A stretch of DNA of 64,000 nt, taken from Modestobacter italicus. GTDB taxonomy: Bacteria; Actinomycetota; Actinomycetes; Mycobacteriales; Geodermatophilaceae. This document shows positions 1 through 11,176 of this stretch, piece after piece. The stretch is from NCBI RefSeq assembly GCF_000306785.1, contig NC_017955.1, positions 744,001 to 808,000 on the forward strand. Direction: 5' to 3'. The translations under genes and the position numbers were made by a program. Within the stretch, counting starts at the first letter, position 1. Every line of letters starts with the position of its first letter. The notes under the pieces were generated by a model. It was not told where the DNA came from. It searched no databases and worked only from the letters and a program-made list of their open reading frames with translations.

Positions 1-576
1 GACGGCACGGAACTGGACCTGTCCGGGGAGTGGCCGCAGATCCCGCTCTACACCGCGGTGTCGCAGGCGGTGGGGGAGGAGGTCACCCCGCAGACGCCGG
101 TCGACCGGCTGCACGCCCTCGCCGCCGCCCACGACGTCGGCACCGACCCGGCGTGGCTGCCGGGCAAGGTCGTCGAGGAGGTCTTCGAGGCGCTGGTGCA
201 GCACACGCTGCAGGCACCGACGTTCGTCGTCGACTACCCGCTGGACACCTCGCCGCTGACCCGTGCGCACCGCTCGGAGCCCGGTCTGGCCGAGAAGTGG
301 GACCTCTACATCGGCGGGATCGAGCGCGGCACCGGGTACTCCGAGCTCGTGGACCCGGTGGCCCAGCGCGAGCGGTTCACCCAGCAGGCGCTGCTGGCCG
401 CCGCCGGCGACCCCGAGGCGATGGTGCTGGACGAGGACTTCCTGGAGGCGCTCGAGTACGGGATGCCGCCGACCGCCGGGGTCGGGATGGGCATCGACCG
501 GCTCATGATGACGCTCACCGGATTGGGCATCCGGGAGACGATCCTGTTCCCCCTGGTGCGTCCGCTGCACCAATAG
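1..576 (+). CDS. lysS: Lysyl-tRNA synthetase, class II, C-terminal part (5' end outside window)
   Basis: The reading frame is open from base 1 and stops at 576, so only about the last 191 residues are present. The enzyme charges tRNA-Lys with lysine in the cytoplasm. The visible part holds the class II catalytic core: a motif resembling [14 protein letters not shown], then KWDLYIGG, then the class II motif 3 region [13 protein letters not shown] near the end and the usual family ending [12 protein letters not shown]. The sequence of these blocks matches bacterial LysRS rather than AspRS or AsnRS. The actinobacterial neighbour lsr2 downstream of lysS is a common arrangement. The start cannot be judged. 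Confidence 0.95.
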   Translation, partial: DGTELDLSGEWPQIPLYTAVSQAVGEEVTPQTPVDRLHALAAAHDVGTDPAWLPGKVVEEVFEALVQHTLQAPTFVVDYPLDTSPLTRAHRSEPGLAEKWDLYIGGIERGTGYSELVDPVAQRERFTQQALLAAAGDPEAMVLDEDFLEALEYGMPPTAGVGMGIDRLMMTLTGLGIRETILFPLVRPLHQ

Positions 577-606
577 CGTCACCTGTTCGGAGGCATTCTG
601 TCGGCA

Positions 607-628
607 TTTGCACCGATATTGGTGCAAA
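607..628. promoter_or_regulatory. 22-bp palindrome upstream of lsr2
   Basis: Two perfect 8-base arms, TTTGCACC and GGTGCAAA, flank the 6-base centre GATATT. The element lies in the AT-richer gap between lysS and lsr2, about 90 bases before the lsr2 start. No T-run follows, so it does not look like an intrinsic terminator. A dimeric repressor site or an Lsr2 self-binding site are both possible; neither is shown by the sequence. Confidence 0.45.
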
Positions 629-717
629 AGCGGGCCGATGTGGTGGAATGGGGCCGTCGACCACGGGGCGGTAATACGACACTCCACATGTCCGGCGAAT
701 AGGAAGCAGCGAACACA

Positions 718-1077
718 ATGGCACGCAAGGTCCAGGTCATCTTGAGCGACGACCTCGATGACAGCATCTCCGCTGACGAGACCGTCTCCTTCGCCCTCGA
801 CGGGACGACGTACGAGATCGACCTCTCCGAGAAGAACGCGAACGAGATGCGCGACGTGCTCGGCAAGTACGTCTCGGCTGCCCGCAAGGTCAGCAGCCGC
901 GGCACCCGCGCCTCCGGTGCCGGCCGTTCCCGCGCGACCGGTGGCGGCGGCGGGGGCCGGATGGACCGCGAGCAGGCCGGCGCCATCCGCGAGTGGGCCC
1001 GCAAGAACGGCCACGAGGTGAGCGACCGCGGCCGCATCCCGGCCAGCGTCGTCGAGGCCTTCGAAGCCGCGCACTGA
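718..1077 (+). CDS. lsr2: Nucleoid-associated protein Lsr2
   Basis: This 119-residue protein is a DNA-bridging, H-NS-like xenogeneic silencer that binds AT-rich DNA. The N-terminal oligomerisation domain (about residues 1-60) begins [14 protein letters not shown] and contains the typical [16 protein letters not shown] stretch. A basic, glycine-rich linker of about 20 residues follows. The C-terminal DNA-binding domain (about 80-119) includes [18 protein letters not shown], with the RGR AT-hook-like core that enters the minor groove. Length and domain order fit the family exactly. The gene is alone between lysS and clpC, ends at a strong hairpin, and has an unusual palindrome upstream that may serve its regulation. 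Silencing of acquired DNA such as the mobile element later in this window would be its expected job. Confidence 0.97.
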   Translation: MARKVQVILSDDLDDSISADETVSFALDGTTYEIDLSEKNANEMRDVLGKYVSAARKVSSRGTRASGAGRSRATGGGGGGRMDREQAGAIREWARKNGHEVSDRGRIPASVVEAFEAAH

Positions 1078-1116
1078 GCCCTGACGGCCTCCCTGCGAGG
1101 GGCCGTTCCAGCACGT

Positions 1117-1160
1117 CGCACGGCCCGGCGCCCCTCTGTGGGGTGCCGGGCCGTCGTGCG
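1117..1160 (+). terminator. Rho-independent-type hairpin after lsr2
   Basis: A GC-rich inverted repeat (left arm about 1117-1134, right arm about 1140-1160, loop TCTGT) lies 40 bases after the lsr2 stop. There is no clear U tract, as is usual in high-GC actinobacteria. Confidence 0.7.
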
Positions 1161-1340
1161 TTCCGGGGTGGGGCGGGTGGGGCGGAGGGGGCAGGCGTCC
1201 GCTGACGGCGTAAAGGCGGCGGAACACCCTCAGTGGGACGACAGTTGTGTCCATCGAGCCGCCCCGCCGGTCCGACGGCATCATGTCGACGCCGGGTGGG
1301 TGGTGCGATCTACAGTGGAACGACCGGTGCCCCAGCGCGC

Positions 1341-1352
1341 CGACGTACGTCG
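1341..1352. promoter_or_regulatory. Palindrome in the clpC upstream region
   Basis: The perfect 12-base palindrome CGACGTACGTCG lies about 70 bases before the clpC start and about 25 bases after a possible -10 hexamer TACAGT (about 1311-1316). It may be an operator for a stress regulator of clpC. It does not match a site I can name with certainty. Confidence 0.3.
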
Positions 1353-1420
1353 GGTGTCCACCGTCCCCTGCCGGGGACACGAGCACAGCAGGTCCAGCCG
1401 GTCAGAGGGAGATACAGCAG

Positions 1421-3964
<2,544 letters not shown>

Positions 3965-4029
3965 CCGGAGCCAGCACGGCAGAGGGCCGTCACCCGCACC
4001 GCGGGTGGCGGCCCTCTGCCGTGCTCCGG
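3965..4029 (+). terminator. Long perfect-stem hairpin after clpC
   Basis: The arm beginning CCGGAGCCAGCACGGCAGAG pairs across a short ACCG loop with a matching right arm ending near 4029. The stem is about 30 base pairs and starts directly after the clpC stop. Confidence 0.8.
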
Positions 4030-4033
4030 CCCG

Positions 4034-4148
4034 GCACCGCGCTCTCGCGCGATCAAGCACCGCGCTTTCGCGCGATCAAGCACCGCGCTTTCGCGCGATC
4101 AAGCACCGCGCTTTCGCGCGATCAAGCACCGTGCTCTCGTGCCATGAA
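4034..4148. repeat. Five tandem copies of a 23-bp repeat
   Basis: Units begin at 4034, 4057, 4080, 4103 and 4126. Copies 2 to 4 are identical, copy 1 differs by one base, and copy 5 has diverged at several positions. Each unit contains the core CGCTTTCGCGCGATCAA, itself partly palindromic. There are no spacers, so it is a minisatellite and not a CRISPR array. A related core recurs as a palindrome at 38056-38071. Confidence 0.9.
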
Positions 4149-4204
4149 GCGCGGGTCTCGGACAACGCAGATCTCGAGCGGTGGAGTTGGAGGGAGACGG
4201 CGGG

Positions 4205-4417
4205 ATGGCGCGGGGTGACCACCCGATGCGGACGCCGGTCTACGGCGGGCTGCTGATCGCCGCCGCGATGATCGGCGCGACGCTGGCCGTCTCCGGTGGC
4301 CAGACCTGGCCGGGGTGGGCGCGGGTCGTGGTCTACGTGGTGGCCGTCGTGGCGATCCTGGGCGGGGCCCTGCTCACCCTCCGGGACCGCACCCCGCCGC
4401 GGCGGCCCCGCCGCTGA
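4205..4417 (+). CDS. Small two-helix membrane protein of unknown function
   Basis: A 70-residue protein starting MARGDHPMRTPVYGG. The ATG at 4205 is preferred over an in-frame GTG at 4181 because the GGAGGGAG ribosome-binding site sits 8-9 bases before it. Two hydrophobic segments are visible, about residues 12-30 and 38-57, followed by a short arginine- and proline-rich tail (RDRTPPRRPRR) that would lie in the cytoplasm. It resembles the many small integral membrane proteins of actinobacteria. I do not recognise a family. It is convergent with mutY, whose stop lies 17 bases downstream, and the 23-bp tandem repeats lie just upstream, within its likely promoter region. Confidence 0.65.
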   Translation: MARGDHPMRTPVYGGLLIAAAMIGATLAVSGGQTWPGWARVVVYVVAVVAILGGALLTLRDRTPPRRPRR

Positions 4418-4433
4418 CCCGCCGGGCAGGCGG

Positions 4434-5342
4434 TCAGCTGGGAAGGGCGAACCGGCCGTCCTCGGTCTGGACGACGAGACCGTCGACCAGCAGCGAGTCC
4501 AGGCAGCGGGAGCGCTGGACGGCGTCCTCCCACGCCGGGACCAGGGCGTCCGGGTCGACCGGCTCGTGGGCCGCGCGCAGCACGTCGAGCAGTCGGCCGC
4601 GCACCTGCCGGTCGGTGCCGGCGAACCGCTGCACCCGCTTCGGTGGGCCGTCGTGCGCCGGGTACCCCGCGAGCCGCCAGGCGCAGCGGTCGCGCACCGG
4701 GCACGCGGCGCAGCGGGGCGTCCCGGCCACGCAGACCAGCGCCCCCAGCTCCATCACGGCCACCGAGAACCGCACGGCCCGCTCGTCGTCCACGGGGGCC
4801 AGCGCGGTGATGTCCAGCAGGTCGGCGGCGCGGGCAGGTGCCGCCTCGGCCCGCCCGTGCACCAGCCGCGCGACGACCCGGCGCACGTTGGTGTCCACCA
4901 CCGCCTGGCGTCGTCCGTGGCCGAAGCAGGACACCGCCCGGGCGGTGTACGTCCCGATCCCGGGCAGCGCCTCCAGCTCGTCGACCTCGGCGGGGACGAC
5001 GCCGGCGTGCCGTGCGGTGATCGCGACGGCCGCCTCCCGCAGCCGCAGCGCGCGGCGGGGGTAGCCGAGCTTGCCCCAGGCGCGGATCACCTCGGCCGGG
5101 CTCGCGGCCGCCATCGCCGCGGGGGTGGGCCACCGGGCCAGCCACTCCCGCCAGACGGGCTCCACGCGCGCCACCGGGGTCTGCTGCAGCATCACCTCGC
5201 TGACCAGGACGGCCCACGGGTCGGTGCCCGACTCGCGCCACGGGAGGTCCCGCGCCGCACCGGCGTACCAGTCCACGACCACCTCGCCCACCGGCTCGTC
5301 GCTCGGACCGGGCAGGGGGACGGCGGAGGGCGCGCTGCTCAC
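4434..5342 (-). CDS. mutY: A/G-specific adenine DNA glycosylase
   Basis: A 302-residue base-excision repair enzyme that removes adenine mispaired with 8-oxoguanine. The GTG at 5342 (MSSAPSAVPL) is preferred; the frame continues to 5432 but that extension lacks family similarity. The helix-hairpin-helix LPGIGTYTA and the catalytic aspartate region AVVDTNVRRV are clear, as is VMLQQTPVARV near the start. The 4Fe-4S cluster loop has four cysteines spaced C-X6-C-X2-C-X5-C (CVAGTPRCAACPVRDRC). The C-terminus is shorter than in E. coli MutY and seems to lack the full NUDIX-like domain, as is common in actinobacterial homologues. The gene stands alone on the minus strand. Confidence 0.93.
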   Translation of the reverse strand: MSSAPSAVPLPGPSDEPVGEVVVDWYAGAARDLPWRESGTDPWAVLVSEVMLQQTPVARVEPVWREWLARWPTPAAMAAASPAEVIRAWGKLGYPRRALRLREAAVAITARHAGVVPAEVDELEALPGIGTYTARAVSCFGHGRRQAVVDTNVRRVVARLVHGRAEAAPARAADLLDITALAPVDDERAVRFSVAVMELGALVCVAGTPRCAACPVRDRCAWRLAGYPAHDGPPKRVQRFAGTDRQVRGRLLDVLRAAHEPVDPDALVPAWEDAVQRSRCLDSLLVDGLVVQTEDGRFALPS

Positions 5343-5514
5343 GACCGCCCAGTGTGCCCCCGCTCGTCCGCGAGGCCCGCACGACACCCGTCCACCACGG
5401 TGGGTGATCGGGTCCATGGGATCCGGTGACAACCGTGTGACCTGGGCAGACGCGCTGCGTCGTGGCGTGGCGTGGCGTGCGGTCGCCGGGTGGAGCGGCG
5501 GCTAGCGTCGGCAC

Positions 5515-6213
5515 GTGCTCCACCCGGTCGGCCCGCTGCCCACCGCCGTCTACTGGCGGCGGCGCCTCCTGGTGCTCGTCGGCACCCTGGGCGTGCTCGG
5601 CGGCGGCAGCTGGCTCGGCGTCGCCGCGGCCACCGGCGGCTCGACCGGCGCGGACCCGGCGTCGGACTCGCTGGCCGCGGCCGGGGCGACCGCCGACGCG
5701 CCCACCCCCGCGCTGGAGCAGGTGCTGCCCTCGTTGGCCGCCGTCGAGGTCCCCACCGCGGCGCCGACCACGTCGGCCCCGGCTCCGGCCCCCAGCGCCG
5801 CGCCGGCCGGGCCGGTCGCCGGCGGACCCTGCACCGACGACATGATCTCGGTCGACGTCCGCCCGGAGGTCCCGAGCAGCCCGGTGGGCGGCAAGCCGAC
5901 GTTCGACCTCGTGGTCACCAACACGTCACCGGTCGCCTGCGTGCGGGCGCTGGACAAGGGCCTGCAGGAGATCGTGCTGCTCGACGGGGCAGGCGACCGG
6001 CTGTGGGGCAGCAACGACTGCTTCCCGGAGGCGAGCTCGGACACCCGGACGCTGCAGCCGGGTGAGGCCGTGGTGTTCCCGGTGCTGTGGAGCGGGCTGA
6101 GCAGCGCCCCCGGCTGCACCGCCGACCGGACGACGCCCGGGCCGGGCAGCTACGTGCTCCGCGGCCGGCTGGACACCAAGGCCAGCGGCGACGCCGCCTT
6201 CACCCTCACCTGA
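5515..6213 (+). CDS. Membrane-anchored secreted protein of unknown function
   Basis: A 232-residue protein starting with GTG. It has a short basic N-terminus (YWRRRLLVLVG), one hydrophobic segment at about residues 18-38, then a low-complexity Ala/Pro/Thr linker to about residue 105. The C-terminal 125 residues look like a beta-sandwich: PCTDDMISVDVRPE opens it and there are four well-spaced cysteines (for example PVACVRAL, NDCFPE, APGCTA) likely to form disulfides outside the membrane. This overall design matches actinobacterial exported proteins with an intracellular-proteinase-inhibitor or DUF4232-like fold, but I cannot name the family. It converges on disA and shares a hairpin with it. 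Confidence 0.7.
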   Translation: MLHPVGPLPTAVYWRRRLLVLVGTLGVLGGGSWLGVAAATGGSTGADPASDSLAAAGATADAPTPALEQVLPSLAAVEVPTAAPTTSAPAPAPSAAPAGPVAGGPCTDDMISVDVRPEVPSSPVGGKPTFDLVVTNTSPVACVRALDKGLQEIVLLDGAGDRLWGSNDCFPEASSDTRTLQPGEAVVFPVLWSGLSSAPGCTADRTTPGPGSYVLRGRLDTKASGDAAFTLT

Positions 6214-6225
6214 CGGCCCCGGCGC

Positions 6226-6275
6226 AGGGGCCCGCGCTGAGCCTGCGAAGCGTGGGGGCGGCGGGGTCCTTCGTC
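6226..6275. repeat. Convergent-gene hairpin element, copy A
   Basis: A roughly 50-base sequence containing GAGCCTGCGA and ending GGGGTCCTTC lies between the ends of two convergent genes. A clearly related copy lies at 23676-23725, also between convergent genes. The flanks can pair (GACGG..CCCC with GGGG..CCGTC-like bases), so it probably acts as a bidirectional terminator. Confidence 0.55.
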
Positions 6276-7357
6276 TAGCTGTATCGGTCGAGGATGGAGG
6301 TCTCGGCGAGCCGGGACAGCCCCTCGCGGATGCCGCGGGCGCGGGCCTCGCCGACGCCCTCCACGGCCAGCAGGTCCTCGATGGTGGCGGCCAGCAGCTT
6401 CTGCAGCCCGCCGAAGTGCGCCACCAGGCGGTCGATGATGCCGGCCGGCAGCCGGGGCACCCGGGCCAGCAGCCGGTAGCCGCGGGGGCTCACCGGGGAG
6501 TCCAGCGCGTCGGGGGAGGTGGGCAGGCCGTAGCAGCGGGCCACCGCGGACAGGTCGAGCAGCTCGGTGGCCGACAGCGCCCGCAGGTCGGCGAGCACCT
6601 CCTCACCGGAGCGGTTCCGCCGCCCGCTGGGCAGGTAGTCGCGGACCAGGAGCCCGCGGTCCTCCTCGACGCCGGCGAGCATCTCGTCCAGCTGCAGGGC
6701 GAGCAGCCGGCCGTCGGTGCCCAGCTCGACGACGAAGCCCTCGATCTCGTCGGCGATCCGGCGGACCATCTCCAGCCGCTGGCTGACGCTCATCGCGTCC
6801 CGGACGGTGACCAGGTCCTCGATCTCCAGCGCCGACAGCGTGGAGGCGACCTCGTCCAGCCGCAGCTTGTAGCGCTCGAGGGCGGCCAGGGCCTGGTTGG
6901 CCCGCGCCAGGATCGTGGTCGGGTGCTCCAGGGTGTACCGGCGGCCGGCCACGTAGACCGAGATGATGTGCATCGACTGGCTGACCGAGATCACCGGGAA
7001 GTCGGTCTGCAGCGCCACCCGCTCGGCGGTGCGGTGCCGGGTGCCGGACTCCTCCGTGGGGATGGTCGGGTCGGGCATCAGGTGCACCCCGGCGCGGACG
7101 ATCCGGGTGCCGTCGTAGGAGACGATCACCGCGCCGTCCATCTTGGCGAGCTCGCGGAGTCGGGTGGCCGACAGCGCCACGTCGAGGGCGAAGCCGCCGG
7201 TGCACAGCGACTCGACGACCCGGTCGTAGCCGAGGACGATGAGCGCTCCCGTACGGCCGGCCAGGATCCGCTCCAGACCGTCCCGGAGAGCGGTGCCGGG
7301 GGCGATCCGACCGAGCAGTTCCCGCAACGAGGCCTCAGGGTCCACAGCGGGTGGCAC
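6275..7357 (-). CDS. disA: DNA integrity scanning protein DisA, diadenylate cyclase
   Basis: A 360-residue enzyme that makes c-di-AMP from two ATP while scanning DNA. The GTG at 7357 ([15 protein letters not shown]) is chosen because AGGAG stands 5 bases upstream; the frame reaches 7423 without support. The N-terminal DAC domain carries the two catalytic motifs DGA (KMDGAVIV) and RHR (GTRHRTAER). A helical linker follows, and the C-terminal helix-hairpin-helix region ([19 protein letters not shown]) binds branched DNA. Length and order fit the octameric DisA family. It lies 115 bases downstream of radA on the same strand, the usual actinobacterial pairing, in which RadA restrains DisA activity. 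Confidence 0.97.
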   Translation of the reverse strand: MPPAVDPEASLRELLGRIAPGTALRDGLERILAGRTGALIVLGYDRVVESLCTGGFALDVALSATRLRELAKMDGAVIVSYDGTRIVRAGVHLMPDPTIPTEESGTRHRTAERVALQTDFPVISVSQSMHIISVYVAGRRYTLEHPTTILARANQALAALERYKLRLDEVASTLSALEIEDLVTVRDAMSVSQRLEMVRRIADEIEGFVVELGTDGRLLALQLDEMLAGVEEDRGLLVRDYLPSGRRNRSGEEVLADLRALSATELLDLSAVARCYGLPTSPDALDSPVSPRGYRLLARVPRLPAGIIDRLVAHFGGLQKLLAATIEDLLAVEGVGEARARGIREGLSRLAETSILDRYS

Positions 7358-7471
7358 GTGCGCTCCTGACGGTCGGGCGGTACGGGGGCCGATTCTACGG
7401 TGCGGGCACGAGGCGACGACCACCTCGGGTCCTCCGAGGGTGTGACCGGGCCGTCCGGCGGTGCCGGAGAG

Positions 7472-8842
7472 TCACCACAGGCGCGCGATCGCGCCCCCGA
7501 GGTCGGCCACCTCGACCAGCCGCATCCCCTTGGGTGCCGGGCCGGAGTCCTCGGGCACGAGGGCGGCGGTGTAGCCCTGCCGGGCGGCCTCGGCGAGCCG
7601 CCGGGCGGTGCCGCCGACCCGGCGGATCTCCCCGGACAGTCCGACCTCGCCCAGCGCGATCAGCCCCGCGGGCACCGGCCGGTCCTTCGACGCCGAGGCG
7701 ATGGCCAGGGCGAGCGCGAGGTCGGCGGCGGGCTCGAGGATCCGCACCCCGCCGACGGAGGCGGCGAAGACGTCGGCGTCGGCCAGCCGCACCCCGCCGC
7801 GGCGCTCGACGACGGCGTTGACCATCGCCACCCGCTGCGAGTCCAGCCCGCTGACCGCGCGGCGCGGCGAGCCGCCGCCACCGGAGGAGGCGACCAGCGC
7901 CTGCACCTCCGCCAGCAGGGGTCGGCTGCCCTCCATCGTCACGGTGACGCAGCTGCCGGGCACCGGCGCCGAGCGGCGGGAGACGAACAGGTGGGACGGG
8001 TCGGGGACGCCGACCACGCCGCCGTCGCCGATCTCGAAGCAGCCGATCTCGTCGGCCGGGCCGAAGCGGTTCTTGGTGGCCCGCACCAGGCGCAGCGTCG
8101 AGTGCCGCTCGCCGTCGAAGGAGATGACCACGTCGACCAGGTGCTCCAGGGCGCGCGGGCCGGCGATCGCGCCGTCCTTGGTGACGTGGCCGACCAGGAT
8201 GACGGTCATGTTCCGGCTCCGGGCCACCGCGCTCAGCGCGGTCGCGACCGCGCGGACCTGGGTGGCGCCGCCGTCGGTGCCGTCGACGGCGGGGGAGCGG
8301 ACGGTCTGCACGCTGTCGAGCACGAGGAGGGTGGGGGCGACGTCCTCCACGTGGGCGAGGACGGCGGACAGTTCGGTCTCCGCGGCGAGGTAGAGGTCGT
8401 CGTGCAGCGCGCCGATCCGCTCGGCGCGCAACCGCACCTGGGCCGCGGACTCCTCACCGGAGACCACCAGCGTCGGCCCGTTCGCGGCGGCGACCCGGTG
8501 GGCGACCTCCAGCAGCAGGGTGGACTTGCCCACGCCGGGCTCACCGGCGACCAGCAGCAGCGCCCCCGGCACCAGGCCGCCGCCGAGCACCCGGTCGAAC
8601 TCGGTGATGCCGGTGGGCACGGCTCGCGCGCCGGCCAGCTCGACCTGGCCGATCGGCCGGGCCTTGGCGCTGACCGGACCGGCCGAGACCGACCGCAGCG
8701 GTGAGGAGCCGACCGCGCCGACCTCCTGGATGCTGCCCCAGGCCTGGCACTCCGGGCAGCGGCCGACCCACTTCGCCGAGGTGTAGCCGCACTCGGTGCA
8801 GCGGTGGGCGGGACGGGAGGACTTCACACCGGATGCTGGCAC
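7472..8842 (-). CDS. radA: DNA repair protein RadA
   Basis: A 456-residue RecA-like ATPase that drives branch migration during recombination. The GTG start at 8842 gives MPASGVKSSRPAHRCTECGY. The N-terminal zinc finger has two CXXC pairs (CTECGYTSAKWVGRCPEC). The ATPase core has Walker A GEPGVGKSTLL, Walker B TLLVLDSVQ, and the RadA signature KNRFGPADEIG. The C-terminal Lon-protease-like domain (about residues 290-456) is complete but lacks the Lon catalytic dyad, as expected. Paired with disA downstream, likely co-transcribed. Confidence 0.97.
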   Translation of the reverse strand: MPASGVKSSRPAHRCTECGYTSAKWVGRCPECQAWGSIQEVGAVGSSPLRSVSAGPVSAKARPIGQVELAGARAVPTGITEFDRVLGGGLVPGALLLVAGEPGVGKSTLLLEVAHRVAAANGPTLVVSGEESAAQVRLRAERIGALHDDLYLAAETELSAVLAHVEDVAPTLLVLDSVQTVRSPAVDGTDGGATQVRAVATALSAVARSRNMTVILVGHVTKDGAIAGPRALEHLVDVVISFDGERHSTLRLVRATKNRFGPADEIGCFEIGDGGVVGVPDPSHLFVSRRSAPVPGSCVTVTMEGSRPLLAEVQALVASSGGGGSPRRAVSGLDSQRVAMVNAVVERRGGVRLADADVFAASVGGVRILEPAADLALALAIASASKDRPVPAGLIALGEVGLSGEIRRVGGTARRLAEAARQGYTAALVPEDSGPAPKGMRLVEVADLGGAIARLW

Positions 8843-8908
8843 GCCGTCAGCGTGGCAGCGGGGTACGACAGTCCGGGGGACGGACCAGGACGGTCCGGCC
8901 CGACCGGC

Positions 8909-9493
8909 TCAGCCGCCGGCCTGCTCCTCCACGCCCTCGGGGCCGTGGAAGTCGAACGGCTCGCCGCGGGGGAGGTCGCGGGCAGGCGTGGCGACCGGCA
9001 CCGGGACGGTGACCGAGCCGGCCTGCTCGAAGGTGAAGGTCACGTTGATCGACTGGCCCACGCCGATGTCGTCGGCGAGCCCGACCAGGGTCACCGCGGG
9101 CCCGGTGCCGCTGCCCAGGTACAGGATCCCGTCGGCCGGGACGGCGAGGTCGAGCGAGCCGCTGTTGGTGGCGGGCTCACCGGCGGCCTCGGGGTCGACG
9201 ACCTCGACGCTGTCGAACTGGTCACCCTCGATGCGGACCAGCGTGTCGTCGGTCTCGGCGGAGCTGGCCACCGCGGCCAGCAGCCGGGCGCTGCTGCCCT
9301 GCGCGTACACCCCGCCGGTCGGGTAGGGCATCTCGACCGCGCGCAGGGAGAGGTCCCCGACGTTGGTCATCGCCCCGGTCTTGTCCCGGTTCTGCTCGGC
9401 GGTCTGGGCGACCTGGCCGGCGCTGCAGGCGCCCAGCGCCACGGGGGTGAGCAACAGGGCAGCCGTCGCGGCAGCGCGCAGTCCGCGGTTCAC
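8909..9493 (-). CDS. Secreted lipoprotein, PCu(A)C-like
   Basis: A 194-residue exported lipoprotein. The GTG at 9493 has a GGAGG about 9 bases upstream; the much longer open frame upstream on this strand is antisense to the photolyase and UbiA genes. The signal peptide NRGLRAAATAALLLTPVALG ends at the lipobox LGAC, so the mature protein starts at a lipidated cysteine. The mature part resembles the copper-chaperone PCu(A)C/DUF461 fold seen in many actinobacterial lipoproteins, but I do not see a clear H(M)X10MX21HXM copper motif, so copper binding is doubtful. It is transcribed away from the photolyase-like gene, sharing a divergent promoter region of about 100 bases. Confidence 0.75.
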   Translation of the reverse strand: MNRGLRAAATAALLLTPVALGACSAGQVAQTAEQNRDKTGAMTNVGDLSLRAVEMPYPTGGVYAQGSSARLLAAVASSAETDDTLVRIEGDQFDSVEVVDPEAAGEPATNSGSLDLAVPADGILYLGSGTGPAVTLVGLADDIGVGQSINVTFTFEQAGSVTVPVPVATPARDLPRGEPFDFHGPEGVEEQAGG

Positions 9494-9598
9494 AGGGGGT
9501 CGACCTCCAGAGGACGTGCCGGTCACCGTGTGCTCCGGTGACACGAGTCGCGGTGAGCCTAACCGTCCCCACAGGATGTCCGCTGGGAGGTGCGGCAG

Positions 9599-11176
9599 AT
9601 GGCGGCACGGTCGGGCAGCGGTGGCGGCGGGGAGATGCCGGGCGACGGGGACCCCGCGCTCGGGGACTTCCCGGGCCGGGCACCGGGGACCCGCCGCTGG
9701 TTGTTCGCCGACCAGCTGGGGCCGCACTTCCTGGACGCCCCGGACCAGCCCGTGCTGCTCGTCGAGTCGCGGGCGGTCTTCCGCCGCCGCCGGTTCCACC
9801 GGCAGAAGGCGCACCTGCTGCTGTCCGCCCTCCGGCACCGCGCGGCCCAGCTCGGCGACCAGGCGGTCTTCCTGCAGACCGACACCTACGCCGAGGCGCT
9901 GGACCAGGTGGCCGAGCCGCTGTCGGTGTGCGCACCGACCACCTGGCCGGCCCGCGACTTCGTGCTGCGCCGTCCGGGGCTGACCGTGCTCGAGGCGCGC
10001 GGGTTCGTCACCCGGCAGGCCGACTTCCGGCGCTGGGCGGGCGGCCGCACGCGCGAACGGCTGCTGATGGACGACTTCTACCGCACCGCACGCCGGGTGC
10101 ACGACGTCCTCATGGACGGCGCGGAGCCGGCCGGCGGCACCTGGAACCTCGACCACGACAACCGGGAACCGCCGCCGGCCGACGGACGGGTCCCCGCGCC
10201 GCCGCCGTGGCTGCCGGTCGAGGACGAGATCGACGCGCAGGTCCGCGCCGACCTGGACCGCTGGGTGGCCGACGGGGACGTGGCCTTCGTCGGCGACGAC
10301 GGCCCCCGGCTGTTCCCGGTCACCGCTGCCGAGACCGAGGAGCGGCTGGCCGACTTCCTCACCCACCGGCTGCGGGCGTTCGGGCCGCACGAGGACGCGA
10401 TGCTGGCCGGCGACCCGTGGCTGGCCCACTCGATGCTGTCGGCGTCGCTCAACCTGGGGCTGGTCGACCCGGCCGACGTCGTCCACCGCGCCGAGCTGGC
10501 CTGGCGGGAGTCGGTCGCGGCCGGCGACCCGCTGCCGCTGAACTCCGTGGAGGGCTTCGTCCGCCAGGTGATGGGCTGGCGCGACTGGATCTGGCACCTG
10601 TACTGGCAGCTGGGCCGGGAGTACCGGCACGGCAACGCGCTCGAGGCGCACGAGGACGTGCCGGGCTGGATGGGCGAGCTGGCGGCCGAGGAGGTCGACG
10701 CGAACTGCCTGTCCTCGGTGCTCTCCGACGTCCGCGAGCGCGGCTGGGTGCACCACATCCCGCGGCTGATGGTGCTGGGCAACTACGCGCTGCAGCGCGG
10801 GATCGAGCCGCTGGCGATCACCGACTGGTTCCACCGGGTGTTCCTCGACGGCTACGACTGGGTGATGGTGGCCAACGTCGTCGGGATGAGCCAGCACGCC
10901 GACGGCGGGGTGCTGGCCACCAAGCCCTACGCGGCGGGCGGTGCCTACATCGACCGGATGAGCGACTACTGCGGCGGCTGCCGGTACGACCCGAAGAAGC
11001 GCCTGGGCGAGGACGCCTGCCCGTTCACCGCCGGCTACTGGTCCTTCCTGGACCGCAACCGGGAGCGGCTGGCCGACAACCGGCGGATGCGCCAGCCGCT
11101 GGCCGGGCTGGGCCGGCTGAAGGACCTGGAGGCGGTCGTGGGGCAGGAGCGGGTGCGCGGCACCGAGGCGCCCTAG
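9599..11176 (+). CDS. Cryptochrome/photolyase-related Fe-S protein
   Basis: A 525-residue member of the Fe-S bacterial cryptochrome/photolyase group (PhrB-like, COG3046). The ATG at 9599 follows GGGAGG by 8 bases. After a glycine-rich head of about 30 residues the family start RRWLFADQLGPHFLD is clear. The flavin-binding region contains RQVMGWRDWIWHLYW, and the C-terminal DYCGGCRYDPKKRLGEDACP holds closely spaced cysteines consistent with 4Fe-4S ligands. Such proteins repair (6-4) photoproducts or act as light sensors; which role applies here cannot be told. The stop overlaps the 3' end of the UbiA-like gene on the other strand by 4 bases. Confidence 0.9.
   Translation: MAARSGSGGGGEMPGDGDPALGDFPGRAPGTRRWLFADQLGPHFLDAPDQPVLLVESRAVFRRRRFHRQKAHLLLSALRHRAAQLGDQAVFLQTDTYAEALDQVAEPLSVCAPTTWPARDFVLRRPGLTVLEARGFVTRQADFRRWAGGRTRERLLMDDFYRTARRVHDVLMDGAEPAGGTWNLDHDNREPPPADGRVPAPPPWLPVEDEIDAQVRADLDRWVADGDVAFVGDDGPRLFPVTAAETEERLADFLTHRLRAFGPHEDAMLAGDPWLAHSMLSASLNLGLVDPADVVHRAELAWRESVAAGDPLPLNSVEGFVRQVMGWRDWIWHLYWQLGREYRHGNALEAHEDVPGWMGELAAEEVDANCLSSVLSDVRERGWVHHIPRLMVLGNYALQRGIEPLAITDWFHRVFLDGYDWVMVANVVGMSQHADGGVLATKPYAAGGAYIDRMSDYCGGCRYDPKKRLGEDACPFTAGYWSFLDRNRERLADNRRMRQPLAGLGRLKDLEAVVGQERVRGTEAP

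Noticed and set aside
4034-4148. Possible CRISPR array
   Set aside because: Repeats are directly adjacent with no spacers and no cas genes are near.
5460-5481. Short GTGGC tandem run before the 5515 gene
   Set aside because: Only about three to four imperfect 5-base units, expected by chance in GC-rich DNA.
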